Positions 39,126 to 49,896 of a stretch of DNA of 64,000 nucleotides are shown here, piece by piece. Every line of letters starts with the position of its first letter. Position 1 is the stretch's first letter. The DNA is taken from assembly GCA_016169955.1 (NCBI GenBank), contig JABJUM010000043.1, forward strand, positions 124,001 to 188,000. The letters run 5' to 3'. A model generated the notes under the pieces. The model made no database searches and had not been told where the DNA came from. It saw only the letters and a list, made by a program, of their open reading frames with translations. Origin of the DNA: Phytophthora vignae f. sp. vignae. Lineage: Eukaryota; Oomycota; Peronosporomycetes; Peronosporales; Peronosporaceae. Made by a program: the position numbers and the translations under genes.

Positions 39126-39479
39126 TTATTCGAGTCCTTGGGCTAAAAAGGTTGCAAAACGAGAACTTGCAGAAGCTTCAACGTCTATTTTGTGTTTCTC
39201 GAACTTTGCCTTCCTCAAAATAGCTGCGATCGGCATGGTCCCAGACTGTCGTGCGTTTTTGTTATTAGCAATCGAATTCTGGCAGAAGACCGAGCTCGAA
39301 AGACGAGGTGGGCCTGTCCTGAACATCACGATCTTCGACGGCGCCACGTCTTGAAATGTCTGTGGACTGCGGTCCTTGACTAGGACGGCTACTTCTCTCA
39401 CGGTCGCGGTAGGTGGCACGTCAATAGTCACCAGACTCGACCCGGCAATGCCAACTATCGCACAGGAAATGCTTGGCAT
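39126..39479 (-). CDS. Crinkler-like N-terminal domain fragment
   Basis: From ATG 39479 the product begins MPSISCAIVGIAGSS, then VTIDVPPTATVREVAVLVK and SKIVMF. This is the pattern of the ubiquitin-like Crinkler (CRN) N-terminus (xSCAIVGxAGSxF...DIDxxxSVGDLKxxIK...LQLFLAK), though the LFLAK box reads IVMFRT and no DWL or HVLVxxP boundary is present. It is 117 residues and stops shortly before the kinase, in another frame. The frame is open upstream to 39545. Probably a decayed or chimeric effector-type gene. Confidence 0.55.
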   Translation of the reverse strand: MPSISCAIVGIAGSSLVTIDVPPTATVREVAVLVKDRSPQTFQDVAPSKIVMFRTGPPRLSSSVFCQNSIANNKNARQSGTMPIAAILRKAKFEKHKIDVEASASSRFATFLAQGLE

Positions 39480-39803
39480 CGTCCTGTTTTGTGTTTCACA
39501 GTGAAATGATGCGTACCCCCCTCGTCCCAAGTCGAAGTCTGTCATTTACTGTCAGGTCCTGCTACTAAAGTGTAGTACGGGCGACTGAATTCATGGGGCG
39601 AGCCCAATGATAGTCAAACCAGCGAGTTTTCTTTGCGTCAATTTCTAGCTGCCGTCAACGCAACTTTCAACTCACTCGTCGAAGTAGTCAAATATTCCGA
39701 TACAATTTTCATATATGATAAATTTGTTTTCTGGTACCAGCTCTACTGGTACCGAAAAACTTTTTTCGGAATCATCAATTCGGACTCATCGATTCCGAGT
39801 CGA

Positions 39804-41836
39804 ATGACCGACGCCGCCTTCCCGCTCATGGACGACCAGGACCACGTCTCCATCGTGGCGGTGGACGGCAGCTCGTCCCCTTCGCCCCCGCGCGCGCCCA
39901 ACCCGCGGCCTCCAGTCAACGGCCGCGCGCGTCGCACGTGGCGCCGGTCTCCGTCCGAGATCTCGACCAGCTACCAGCCCGTGGACTGGGCGTCGGACGA
40001 CGGCGTGCGCTTCGACGGGAGCTTGCGGCTGCGTCGCACGGTGAGCGACAGTGTGGCCAATGCTGTTCCTGGACCATTTGGTCAATTGAAACGGACGCCG
40101 AAGGGTCCACTTTCTGCTGCTGCTCGAGAAGGGTCCATCTCGACGGCCGAAACAATTTCGACCCGCACTGGCAATCCCAAGACGACGACGCCCATGCCGA
40201 CGCTGCTGCACGGGAAGAACATCTTGCAGCTGATGGCCATTGGGTCCATCGAGCCGATTGCCAGGGACTCCAACTCGGTGGACTGGTCCGACAGTCTCGG
40301 AGCGGTGGACGAGGCCGACGATATGCCGCTGATGGACCCGCACTATGACCTCACGACGGCAAAGATGACCAAGTTGTTCTCATTGTTCCACCCCGGAGGT
40401 TGCTTTTTTATTTATTTTTTTATCATTTTTATGAAGTGGTGGCGGTTTTGCATTGATGAGCTGTATTATATGCTACCGTAGACAACGGGATGGTGTCGTA
40501 CGAAGGGTTTCGCTGCGGTTTGGAGGCGATGGGGATTGCGTGTGACGACGACGAGCAGTTCCATGCGTTCATCAACAAGGTGGACGACGACAAGAGCGGG
40601 GGCATCACGTACCAGGAGTTTCTCTTCGCCATTCAGGAGATCAAGCTGGCGCAGCTCTTTAACAAAGATTTCCTGCGCAACATGCCGCCGGAGTACACCC
40701 ACGTGAAGCGCGGGAAGCCCGGTCGAGCCAAGCTTGGATCCATTGAGTACTCGCCCGATCGCATTCGCAGTGTGTACCCGATCGACCAAGTGCAGAAGTT
40801 CATCTACTCGACCAAGCCAGGCTGGGCCTCTGTGCGCTGGATCAACGTCGAGGGGATCGATCCGCTGCTGATTCGACGGCTGTCAGTGCGATATCGACTG
40901 CACCCACTGGCGGTTGAAGACACGTTAGACGCGGACGTGGAGCGGCCCAAGTACGAGGAGTATGACGAGCACTCGTCGCTGATTCTGCAGACTGTTCACG
41001 CACGGGATGTGGCCGTGGTGAAGAAGTACCAGAGCATGTATCGCGCCTCGCTGTACGTGCAGGACGACGACGTGTCGCCCTTCGAGAGTATGGCGAAGAA
41101 GGAGCTGGAGGAGCGGCTGGACCAGCTCAACATCGGCTGCGTCATGACCGCGCCGCAGCAGCTTAGCATGTACATCATGGAGGACGTGCTGATCAGCGTC
41201 CAAGAGAAGTCGACCGCTCTCTGGTCGACGCTCAAGCAGCGGCTAGACACGTCGTACTCCAAGGTCCGCCAGCACGACACGGCGTTCCTGGTCTACACTA
41301 TCGTGGACGTTTGTGTGGACGAGTTGACGCCCATCACGCACACGTTTGGCTCCAAGTTGATCATGCTCGAGCGGCTGCTGAGTCTGGACGCGCGCTACTT
41401 CGACGTGAGCCGGCTCGCGAGCTGCTCCAAGCAGATCAAGGGGCTGCAGGTCCTGTGCAAACCCATGAGCGAGGTCATCATCCAGCTCTCCGAGTCCGAC
41501 GAGTTCGAGGGCGAGACGCTGCGGTACTTCCGCGACGTGCTGGACCACATCACCACCATCGAGGAGGACTGCGAGCGCCACCTGGATCGTTGTCGCAGCC
41601 TCATGGACGACTTCCACAACACAAGGGCCGCGCAGCAGAACGACGTGAGCTACATCCTGGCGCTCGTGGCGGCGATTTTCCTGCCGGCGCAGTTTCTGAC
41701 CGGTCTGTATGGAATGAATTTCACGAATATGCCGGAACTTGAGTACCACAACGGGTACTACATCTGGTGGGGGGTCGTTCTCTTCATCGCACTGGCGACG
41801 ATCGTGTTTTTCAAGTACTACAAGAAGTGGCTGTAA
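39804..41836 (+). CDS. CorA-like Mg2+ transporter with N-terminal EF-hands
   Basis: Two exons, 39804-40398 and 40482-41836, flank an 83-bp GT-AG intron (40399-40481) in phase 1, giving 649 residues. Residues 1-195 are low-complexity. An EF-hand-like loop at HPGGDNGMVSYEGF spans the splice junction and a canonical loop follows at DDDKSGGITYQEF. The CorA domain fills the C-terminal half: a soluble part with long helices, then TM1 (ILALVAAIFLPAQFLTGL), the signature GMN (YGMNF, near 606), and TM2 (WWGVVLFIALATIVFF). The pore family moves Mg2+ across a membrane as a pentamer; EF-hands suggest Ca2+ control. Intact and unrelated to surrounding transposons. Confidence 0.92.
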
Positions 41837-42035
41837 GTGTGTGTTGAGAAGTATTTTGTTTTCTTTGCGATATTGTGGCTGTAATCGAAGTAAAATGTGG
41901 CCATCAATGGCTACGGCAATTGACTATAATATAAGACTTTTGCAGTCTTTACGTCTCAATGTCTCAATTTTTACTAAACTCTCCAATACCCGTCATTCCC
42001 CCCCCCCCTGCGCAACCCAACGCCAACGGAGCAAC

Positions 42036-42824
42036 ATGGCTGTGGCACGCATCAATAGCGAAATACGCCGAATCGACTTGGCTCAAGAGCGCGAGTCTCG
42101 TATCATTCCCGTTTGCGAGGCGACGAAGGACGACTGGAGAGCGTACCTGGACAGCGAAAACCAAGCGCTGAAGTCGAAGGGCTGCGAGTGGATCGAAGGC
42201 GTAATTTACATTGTGGAGCCGTCGAGTCAAGAGCGCGAACACTTCAGTGGAGAAGTCGAGCACGCTTTGCTGACCGAGTGTGGCTTCGACGCGTACATGA
42301 CGGCCTGGGGATCAGCGGTTATCCCGGGCCTGCCTGACCTACCCGACTATGAGCCTGACGATGGCTATGGTCCAGCAAACTTCATCGGAGCTCCGTTCCC
42401 CCCTGGTGTTCACGATTACCTGTCCTGGTACACGCTCATCGTTGAAATTGGGAAGTGGCGTAGCTGGGGGTATGAAGCAGGAATGCTCGACTGGAAGGCA
42501 CGGGAGTGGGCTCGGTTTCCAAGTGTGCGGTTCATCCTGTGCGTGGCAGTCACAGACCGCCTGGCGACTGCCGACTACAAACTGTACACGGTGGAGCGGG
42601 ACGACAGCGACGAAGCTCTCCCGTTGCCTGAGCTCGATCCCGTGCCGGTGGTTGGACCTCAGACATTGGTGACGTTCGACTCGCGCGAGCTGCTAGGGCT
42701 GCCCCCGGGGGCAAACATTCCAAGCAGCCCATATTCTGATGCTCAATTCCCGGACCCAAACGTTAGGTTGGACCTTTTCGAGGTTCTCGAAATTGCTCGC
42801 AGGCCATGGGCGAGCACCCGATGA
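42036..42824 (+). CDS. Dispersed-family protein, intact copy (nuclease-like fold suspected)
   Basis: From ATG 42036 the ORF gives 262 residues (the frame is open further upstream, but both relatives start at this Met). Sequence features: ERESRIIPVC, WRAYLDSENQALKSKGCEWIEG-IYIVEPSSQE, WGSAVIPG, DYLSWYTLIVEIG, WKAREWARFP, ILCVAVTDRL and a tail with VTFDSREL. The order WIEG ... SSQE ... hydrophobic-VEIG ... ILCV resembles Uma2-type PD-(D/E)XK endonuclease-fold proteins (YELIDGE ... PSPEH ... VVEV ... YWIVD), but the match is by eye only. Two broken copies lie at 9413-9988 and 37440-37723. No signal peptide or membrane segment. Confidence 0.65.
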   Translation: MAVARINSEIRRIDLAQERESRIIPVCEATKDDWRAYLDSENQALKSKGCEWIEGVIYIVEPSSQEREHFSGEVEHALLTECGFDAYMTAWGSAVIPGLPDLPDYEPDDGYGPANFIGAPFPPGVHDYLSWYTLIVEIGKWRSWGYEAGMLDWKAREWARFPSVRFILCVAVTDRLATADYKLYTVERDDSDEALPLPELDPVPVVGPQTLVTFDSRELLGLPPGANIPSSPYSDAQFPDPNVRLDLFEVLEIARRPWASTR

Positions 42825-43391
42825 TTCGCCGTGGTTGTTCGATCGGCCGTTCATTCTTCTGAATGAAAGCGGAGGTGTTGGGAGGTGTTTGTAGACTTCG
42901 ACAGCACCAGTTGCCATTGCTGCCCAAGGGCTTCAGTTTTTCGTGGTTACTTGAGCTCGTTCCTATCTTTTTCATCATTGCGATACCTTTCAGTCCAACT
43001 TGAACGAGTCTCACCGCAGTGGATCTCAACAGCAAATACTCACGGAGAATATTCAACCAAGACACGTGATGAAATCCTTTTGCGACATCAATTGCACGTT
43101 TATTGTTTCCCATAAGTTGCTCGTGAGTTACCCACCCACCCTATTTACGGCAAACACCCACAAACGATGACCCGGATCCGACCTTTGACGTTGACCTCTA
43201 TACGATTCTTGAACGTCTATTTCTGCTCGTGCGACTGCAACAAGAAGGAACCTCGGAGTCAAGTTACAGGAATTTTTTTACCACAAATTCAAGAGAAAAA
43301 AAGCAATGAGATTGCTATTCCTTCATGTTACTCATCAGATCAATGCAAACCCACAGTTGTAGATATTGCCCTCTTCTGCGTATCCGAAGAC
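42825..43391. other. Intergenic, no gene seen
   Basis: Between the dispersed-family gene and the converging ankyrin gene. No supported ORF. Confidence 0.5.
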
Positions 43392-44625
43392 TCAGTATCC
43401 TACCACGCGGTCGGAGTCTTCATGCTCGTGCGGTTCGACAATACGACGGAGAAATTGCTCGACTTCGGGGTTCCGTAAGACGGCCGACTCCAGAAGCTGC
43501 TTCGCAGTGTCCATAAAGTACATTTTCACTCTCACATCTCCAGCGCGACACGAGTTGTGGATGGCCCTCACCACGTCGATGCCAGCGTCATCTGCAGTTT
43601 CGGCTGCTCTGCGCAGGACTTTTTCCGTTTGGTACCAGACTTCGGAGCTCAAAAGGTCGATCACAGCGAAGTTGCCCACTTGCAGCGAGTCCTTGATCAG
43701 ATCGTACACGACCTCCACCCCCGTCTTTTGATCTCCTACCAGCCATGCCACTGCTTCGCACTGACCTGCCGCTGCTGCCTTGGCCAGAGCGTTCGTCGAC
43801 TTCAGTATCCAGTCCCCCCCATAGACCGGGTTGCAGCTGTAGCAGTCCGGGTCTCCATCACGGCCGACGAACTGCAAGAGGTCGGTATGACCGTTCTACG
43901 ACAAAAGCCAACCCCCCCCCCGCTTGTCTACGTGTACACGTCGTCGTCCAAGAAGACGTAAGCCGCGTTAGAGTGCCCACTGGCCGCCGCCCTCTTCACC
44001 GCGAGTCGAAGTTCAACTCGTAATATATCGTCTTGAGAAACTTCAGGACCTTCACGACGTCCCGAGACGCCGCCTCCGCTGCGGCCACCTTGACCTCATA
44101 CGCGCTGCAGCCGTTGTGCAGCAGCTTCACGACGTCAAGCTGTCCGTACTGCGCTGCCCTCACCAGTCTGCAGGTTTGAACCATCTTTCGTTTGTCATCC
44201 AGAAGTTTAGTCATCGTCGAGCTCAACCCCCTTCCGTCGAGGGGCAGGAACTCCAAGTCTGCGTTCCAGTCGGAGGCGTTGTCCATTAACCACTCAACTA
44301 GTTCACACTGTCCACTGAACACTGCATAGGGCAGGTACTTGTTCGTGCTCCAGTCTGCGTGGTTCCTGCACAGCCACTTCACCAGCTCCAAGTGACCTCC
44401 TGTAGCCGCCAACTCCATCGACGCGGGCAAGCAATAGCAGTTGAAGGCTCCAAACAAGTCACCGAGGGAATTCCAGAGATCCAATACAGCCTGCGCGATG
44501 GCATCCGACGCTCCGAAGAAGTTGCGGATAGTGTCCGCGATACGTGCTCGTCTGGGGGCAAGGAGCGCGCCCACACCCCGCAATAGACTGCGTATCGTGG
44601 CTTCATCCTCGTCTTGCTCCGATTC
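43392..44625 (-). pseudogene. Ankyrin-repeat protein, frame-broken
   Basis: Reading from 44625: ESEQDEDEATIRSLL, then ankyrin-type repeats MELAATGGHLELVKWLCRNH, AVFSGQCELVEWLMDN, AAQYGQLDVVKLLHNG. The frame stops at 43996, but the next frame carries on with AVKRAAASGHSNAAYVFLDDD; after a run of ten C (43911-43921 on the plus strand), a third segment (43392-43877) continues with ALAKAAAAGQCEAVAWLVGD and AIHNSCRAGDVRVKMYF. A short GT-AG intron between 43895 and 43945 might explain one break, a frameshift the other. The first codon follows directly, in frame, the TAA of the Crinkler-like ORF. Confidence 0.7.
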
Positions 44626-45291
44626 TTAGGCGTTCCGTTTGATAGCGGCTCGACTGAGAAACCCCACAACCACTCTGTAGTGGTTGCCGCTTTTGGTCCC
44701 AATGCTAAGAGCGGCGTTTAGGGAGGAGGACTCATTGATTTCATCCTTCTCCGCCATCTCTCGCAAGTGCGGAGTCACAACTCCGACCCGTAACTGCGCC
44801 ATGTCTTCCTCCAGTTCATCAGTGCTAGTATTATCTGGCAGGATCAGCTTAAAGTTGTTCGTATTCACGATCTTCTTCTTCCTAACCAAGGACTTGAGGT
44901 CGCGAACCAGCGCGTCTGCATGCATGCGAACTGTGAATCTGCTGCCGTCGATGACAACCCCCGAGACGGCCACACTAGGCGCCACTGCCACAACTTGGAC
45001 ATCGCCAGAGTTACTATCGTTAACTCCAGCAAGAGCGTCGTCGAGAGAATCGTCCGCGTTCAGCTCCGCGACTCCAGTGGTCCAACTTCCACTCACGAGC
45101 TGATCGAAATCCTCCAGTGGGGAAGCGTCTGCAGCGAACAATTTGATGTCATCCATGCTGGTGTCCTCGGACTCTAGCAGACTCTCCTGGGTCAGTCGCT
45201 TCAACTCGCCCACGAGCGCGCCTTCCTCCACATCCACAGAGATTCTGCTACTCGCGCCAGCATCGACCACAACGCAAGAAATCGAGCGCAT
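44626..45291 (-). CDS. Crinkler-like protein with two ubiquitin-like modules
   Basis: The 221-residue ORF starts MRSISCVVVDAGASSRISVDVEEGALVGELKRL and has DIKLFAAD at the place of the Crinkler LQLFLAK box and GDVQVVAVAP at the end of the first module, like the HVLVxxP boundary. A second similar module follows (VSGVVIDGSRFTVRMHADALVRDLKSLV ... NFKLILPD ... YRVVVGF). There is no classical signal peptide, as in many Crinklers. It ends at a single TAA in frame with the ankyrin repeats, so an ancestral Crinkler-like/ankyrin protein of about 600 residues is likely. Confidence 0.6.
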   Translation of the reverse strand: MRSISCVVVDAGASSRISVDVEEGALVGELKRLTQESLLESEDTSMDDIKLFAADASPLEDFDQLVSGSWTTGVAELNADDSLDDALAGVNDSNSGDVQVVAVAPSVAVSGVVIDGSRFTVRMHADALVRDLKSLVRKKKIVNTNNFKLILPDNTSTDELEEDMAQLRVGVVTPHLREMAEKDEINESSSLNAALSIGTKSGNHYRVVVGFLSRAAIKRNA

Positions 45292-47390
45292 CGTAGGTTG
45301 GTTTTGTCAGTAATTGAGAGTTGAGAGCTGGTTGGGAAGGGGCTCTCGTCAATTCCAATCAATTTCGCCTCAACTGGCTGAAGACAACATTGCTTCTACC
45401 AGAATCGGAACTCATGGCTGCTTCTCTTGGAGCGCTGCGGGCTCCTTAACCGACCTCCAGCCAGTGCAGCCACGATCTCTCAACGTCCATGATGCATGAC
45501 GCGCTGCTTGACTCATCCGATCACGCATCGAATGAAATATTGACGGGGGAAGCGTAGCGGTCCGCTGTGTACACCACCACCCCGTGGCAGCAAGCTGGCA
45601 CGCCTTCTGCTTGGGCAAACGTTGTCGCTCTGGGTCGAGGTCGGTCTGATCAAGTGGAGATCAAGTTGAGCGAGCGACGTGGCTGCGCTCCACCCTGCCA
45701 CGGATCGATACCAGCATGCGTCTTGAGGGCGTGGGGAGAGCGTACGACGGGATGTCAAATACAAGTCGCCGCGTCGTCGCCATTACACTCCGCCATCGAG
45801 GGCTGCCGCAAGTGTCGATCCATCTTAGGCCCGTTCTTCTTGTACGGTGCTCCAATCCCTGCAGGCCACCGCCTTAATCTCAGCGTGGTCTCACCCCGAG
45901 CCAGTACTGTGCGAGCGAGCGTCTTGCGTCCGCAGCGATGACCACGGCCGAGTGTCACCGGTCGATGCAGAGCCATCGCCACGAGGAAGAAGCTTCAACC
46001 TCGTGAATGGGCGACTCTCGCTTTGCGCTTGCGATGAATACCATCCCAAGGGCCACCAAGCATTGCTTGGTGGCCCTTGGCAAGCAAGCAACCTCACCGA
46101 AAGCCATCTTCAAGCTTCCCGCGGCCGGAATCATGTCGGGCCGATTCGGCCGCCGAAGGCAGGCGCGGGAACGTGGCGGTCCACCGGTACACTGCCAAAA
46201 GGCTGCGCGTGCGAGCGACGACGCCGGCGTCGGCGAGAAAGCGGACTCGGACCGCTGCCTGGCCAGTTCTGCTTGGATGAACGCGTGTTCGTCAACACCT
46301 TGATGCCCGCCCAGCCAGTGGCCGGCGGCGGCCACCACGCCTTGGCCCTAGCTGTTTGTTCGTGGATCTGCGGACCATCGGCGGCGAGCCATCCAATCCG
46401 GCCGATTCGATGAGCCACGCGGACCTCGGCCTCGCCGAGGCCCTAGGGACCTTGAGCGTTTAACATGCAGAGCAGATCAAAAGTGTCGCGCCGTGTCGCC
46501 GGGCCAAATCCAGTGGGGAATGTGGAGCCGATCGATCCGATGCTGGGGAAGCTGTGCTCTTCTCGAAGGCGGGCGATGACTCTACAAAATGAATCTCTCC
46601 TTCATGGTTATTGTCGAGACCGCTGGATTGATGGCCAGGCGGGGCCTTTGCAGCAGCGGTAAATCGAAAGGCTCAAGGCGAAGGCCGCTTGACTCGATCA
46701 TGAGTTCTGTGCGCCCACGGGCCCGAGACTCACATTGCGGAGACCATGCGAGAGCTGCAGGTCGATGTTGGTTTGTTTGTTTGGGCACAAGGAGCTGGCA
46801 GCCTGGACGCCGCCGATTACGATGGCCAGCTGAAGGCGGCGGCGTAGACTTGACTCAAGTCCGATGCCGCGGCGCCTCCGTCCTTCAAGGCAGGCGTTAA
46901 CTCGGCGCCCGGGCCGACATAATGGAAAAGGCAACAAGATTTGCCATGGCGAAATGCAGCGAATGCCAGCAAAGCCAAGCCGCGACCATCGATGATGGCG
47001 ACGGCACTCCAAAAGCAGACCGGTTGGCAATTTACACAGACGCGCGCCTCTGCTTCGAAACGAACCATTCACTGGCGATCGCGAGCGCGGCTTGATTTCA
47101 CAGCGCCGAGCTGTTAACGGGCAAAGCGCGACCACCGCTCTCGCGCGCATGCTCGGGGCTTCAGAGACCTGCTCGCGCATGGGTCGTGCGGCCATTGCGC
47201 CTGGCAAACGCCGCTAGACGCTCGCAACGAGTGGCCAGGCTGATACGCGGGGTCCTACTTTCGGGGCACCTGGTCTTACTCTCGAGGGCGCCGCGTCTCT
47301 GTGCTTGAACTTGGGTCCAACTTCAACCAGAATTTCTTGAAGCGACTTTCTATCAATCTCGACTAGCGCTACCGACTCGCTGTTGTCTTC
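45292..47390. other. GC-rich region without a supported gene
   Basis: Several overlapping open frames of 60-190 codons exist on both strands, but none shows a recognisable domain, a convincing start or consistent coding bias. A strong hairpin lies at 46046-46080. Confidence 0.5.
46046..46080. repeat. Perfect 17-bp hairpin
   Basis: CCAAGGGCCACCAAGCA, one base (T), then its exact reverse complement. No U-tract follows, and no gene is near. Confidence 0.9.
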
Positions 47391-47398
47391 CCTATTGT

Positions 47399-49133
47399 CA
47401 GGGGTCGGCTAATGGGGCATTTTGAAAACCGTACCCCTTTCAAGTAAAATGGGTAGTCTAGGAGACCTTCAATTGGGTACTCTCAACAGAAATGTATGGG
47501 AGGTCGGTGGAAAATTGCAAGAGGGGTTTCTATGCTAGTGCTGCAGCAGCCCTATGACGACCAGGAGCTATTCGACCACATACAGTAAGCAGCTTCGCTT
47601 AATGCTCACCAGTTTCACGAAATCTAAGATCTCTCTAGCCACCTTTTACAGAGTTGTTGCCCGAGCACAAACTGGAATTGGGAGAGCCGCAGATTAGCGG
47701 CTCGACAGAGGCCAAGAAACCCTAAACGTGCGCGACCAACTCGCCCGAGAACCAGCGTAGAAGCAACTACGTGGCATCGCCCGCTATGCTTATAGGTGGA
47801 AAGTGAAGATGCTTAAATGTCGACCGCTGTGGCCCAGGTCAACTGGCTATCGCGCTATGCTAAAATTCAGTCTTCGAGTACTCAAGGTGCCTGCCTGGTA
47901 CATGATAAGTCTTGGTGAATCCAATGGCCTCAGAGAAAATAAAAGTAAAACTTGTTTTTACAACTAGGTACAGTAAGTCATATTATAGCGTTGGCAGCAA
48001 ATACATGGCGGCCTCAGAGCGATGCATACTTGCATGCAAAGGTAGGCAGAGATCCCGGAGAATTCATTTGGCTACACTCACTTCCGCGACGGATTCCCCG
48101 AAGACTATTTCCAACAACATGCAAGGTGTGTCGTGCATGCTGAACTGCATGCTGTAGTTGCTTAGTATTATCAATGCATGATAATACTCGTCGTTTGGGG
48201 TTCACTAGTGACTATTTCGTTCCTTTCCCTAATCGGTGCTTCATCCCAGTTCGCCGCGGAGTACACGGATCCAGCATGTCGTGCCCTTAGTCAGTAGGCT
48301 TTCGATGCTTTCCTGTAACTTACACTAGCTCGATCATACATTTAAATAATGCCAGCAACACAGTCACCTTTAATTATGATCAACAGTAGCAGCAGGACGT
48401 GGACCAGAACATCGCTCTTACCCCAGGTGCAAGGATTGATACAGAGGTTCGGCTTGCAGGAGCCCAGCAAAGTGGATAATGAAGGTGATGGAACTTGTGT
48501 TGGGCCGAAGCACTTGGACCTCGATACGCACACATGAGTCGTTGTGGATAGATTGACTATTTGATGACACGCATTGATGGTGATGCCGACGTATACGTCG
48601 TGCTAAAGTTGGTCACTAGTAATATTAGGATTCTCTCGTCATCTTCGAAAAGTTATTAGAGAGATCGCGGTAGGATTTACGCACGAACAAGGTCATATAC
48701 TCAACGTCCTTGCTTAAATCCAACATTTACGAGGCGCGAATGACGCCGCGACACTGTCGCGGCCAGGGCCAGCTATACGGTACAGCTGTTATAAGGCCGA
48801 AATTCTTTTTGTTGTTATAAATCTCGGCAGACATTTTCTACTTCAGGTTTTACTTCCTGCTAACCATCCAAATCCGAGGAAAATGCCCCCTCGAGAGTTA
48901 TTTGGACCACGTAGGTGCCACTTCTACCATGTTGTTGATCATTGTCTTGTTTATTGTGCGTATGGGTCTTTCGAAACTATTTTACGAGCTCGTGAGACCT
49001 CTTGACAACTTAATATACCATACTCTCCCCTTCAATTTCGCTGTTTTGCTTGCTTGAAAATGGGCAGTCCCACAAACCTTAAAAAGGATTTTTCGTCCTT
49101 TTCTACACAAAATGCCCCATTAGCCGACCCCTG
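47399..49133. mobile_element. hAT-like non-autonomous DNA transposon
   Basis: The 1735-bp segment has 26-bp terminal inverted repeats starting CAGGGGTCGGCTAATGGGGC (47399-47424 and 49108-49133). It is flanked by 8-bp sequences CCTATTGT (47391-47398) and CCTACTGT (49134-49141), which differ at one base. CAGGG-type ends with 8-bp duplications are typical of hAT elements. Inside there is no ORF resembling a transposase, only AT-rich sequence and short frames, so it must depend on a partner in trans. Confidence 0.82.
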
Positions 49134-49141
49134 CCTACTGT

Positions 49142-49896
49142 ACAACAGCGGGGTCGGTCGCAGTAGCAAAGTAGCAAAAATCGCGATTCTTTTTTTGATG
49201 ACCCACGTGATGGCGCCCGCGACTGTTTTGCAGGCAAGTGGCTGAGCCTCAGCCTGAGGGCCTCCGAAGCAGCGTTTCTGCGATGGAAACCCAAGCAACC
49301 CACCCACCGGGGCGGGATAACGTACGGGCGGCGCGCTCTTCATGAGAGACCGAAGCGGCCGCCAGTTTTTTTCGTTCGGGCGTCTCGACAAAGGGCTCGG
49401 TCTGGGAACAGACCGAGGAAGGGGCGCGTCTGAAGATCCAACTTGCGCTGGCTCGCGACATCGCATTGGCGAGGCCGGAGGTCTCCGAATCGGAGACTCC
49501 GATGTCTGGCCCAGCCGCGGCTTGGCCGGCTTCACGCTGCCAGGCTTCTGGGGCTCTTCAGCGTCGGCGGCGCAGGCATCGGCCCGTGGAGAGACGCGGC
49601 GCCCCGAGTCACGCGCGAGTCAACGCCGCCCAGAAACCGGCGACGGGATCAAGCCGCGCCAGCTGCCGGCGGTAAAATGGCCGTGCTTTTGCACCGGAGG
49701 CCGGCCAAGTCGATGACGCATGCCTGGTGTGGCGCACACCGCAAATCTTTCAAAAGAAACGTTGCCAGAAAACCCTCACGCTCACTTGCCAACGTGCCGT
49801 GGAGAGCTCAGCGCTCAGTCACACACACCCACTCGCACAAGTGTAGCTAGCCAGCCCTCTCAGCTTAACAGCTCAGCCTCAGCCAGTCAGCCAGCC
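49142..49896. other. Intergenic and 5' region of the next gene
   Basis: No supported ORF. The frame of the next gene is open upstream to 49720 but the extension is low-complexity and probably 5' UTR (repeated CAGCCAG/CTCAGC words). Confidence 0.5.

Noticed and set aside
45847..47207. Several 120-190-codon ORFs on both strands
   Set aside because: Overlapping frames in GC-rich DNA, no motif, no consistent codon bias.
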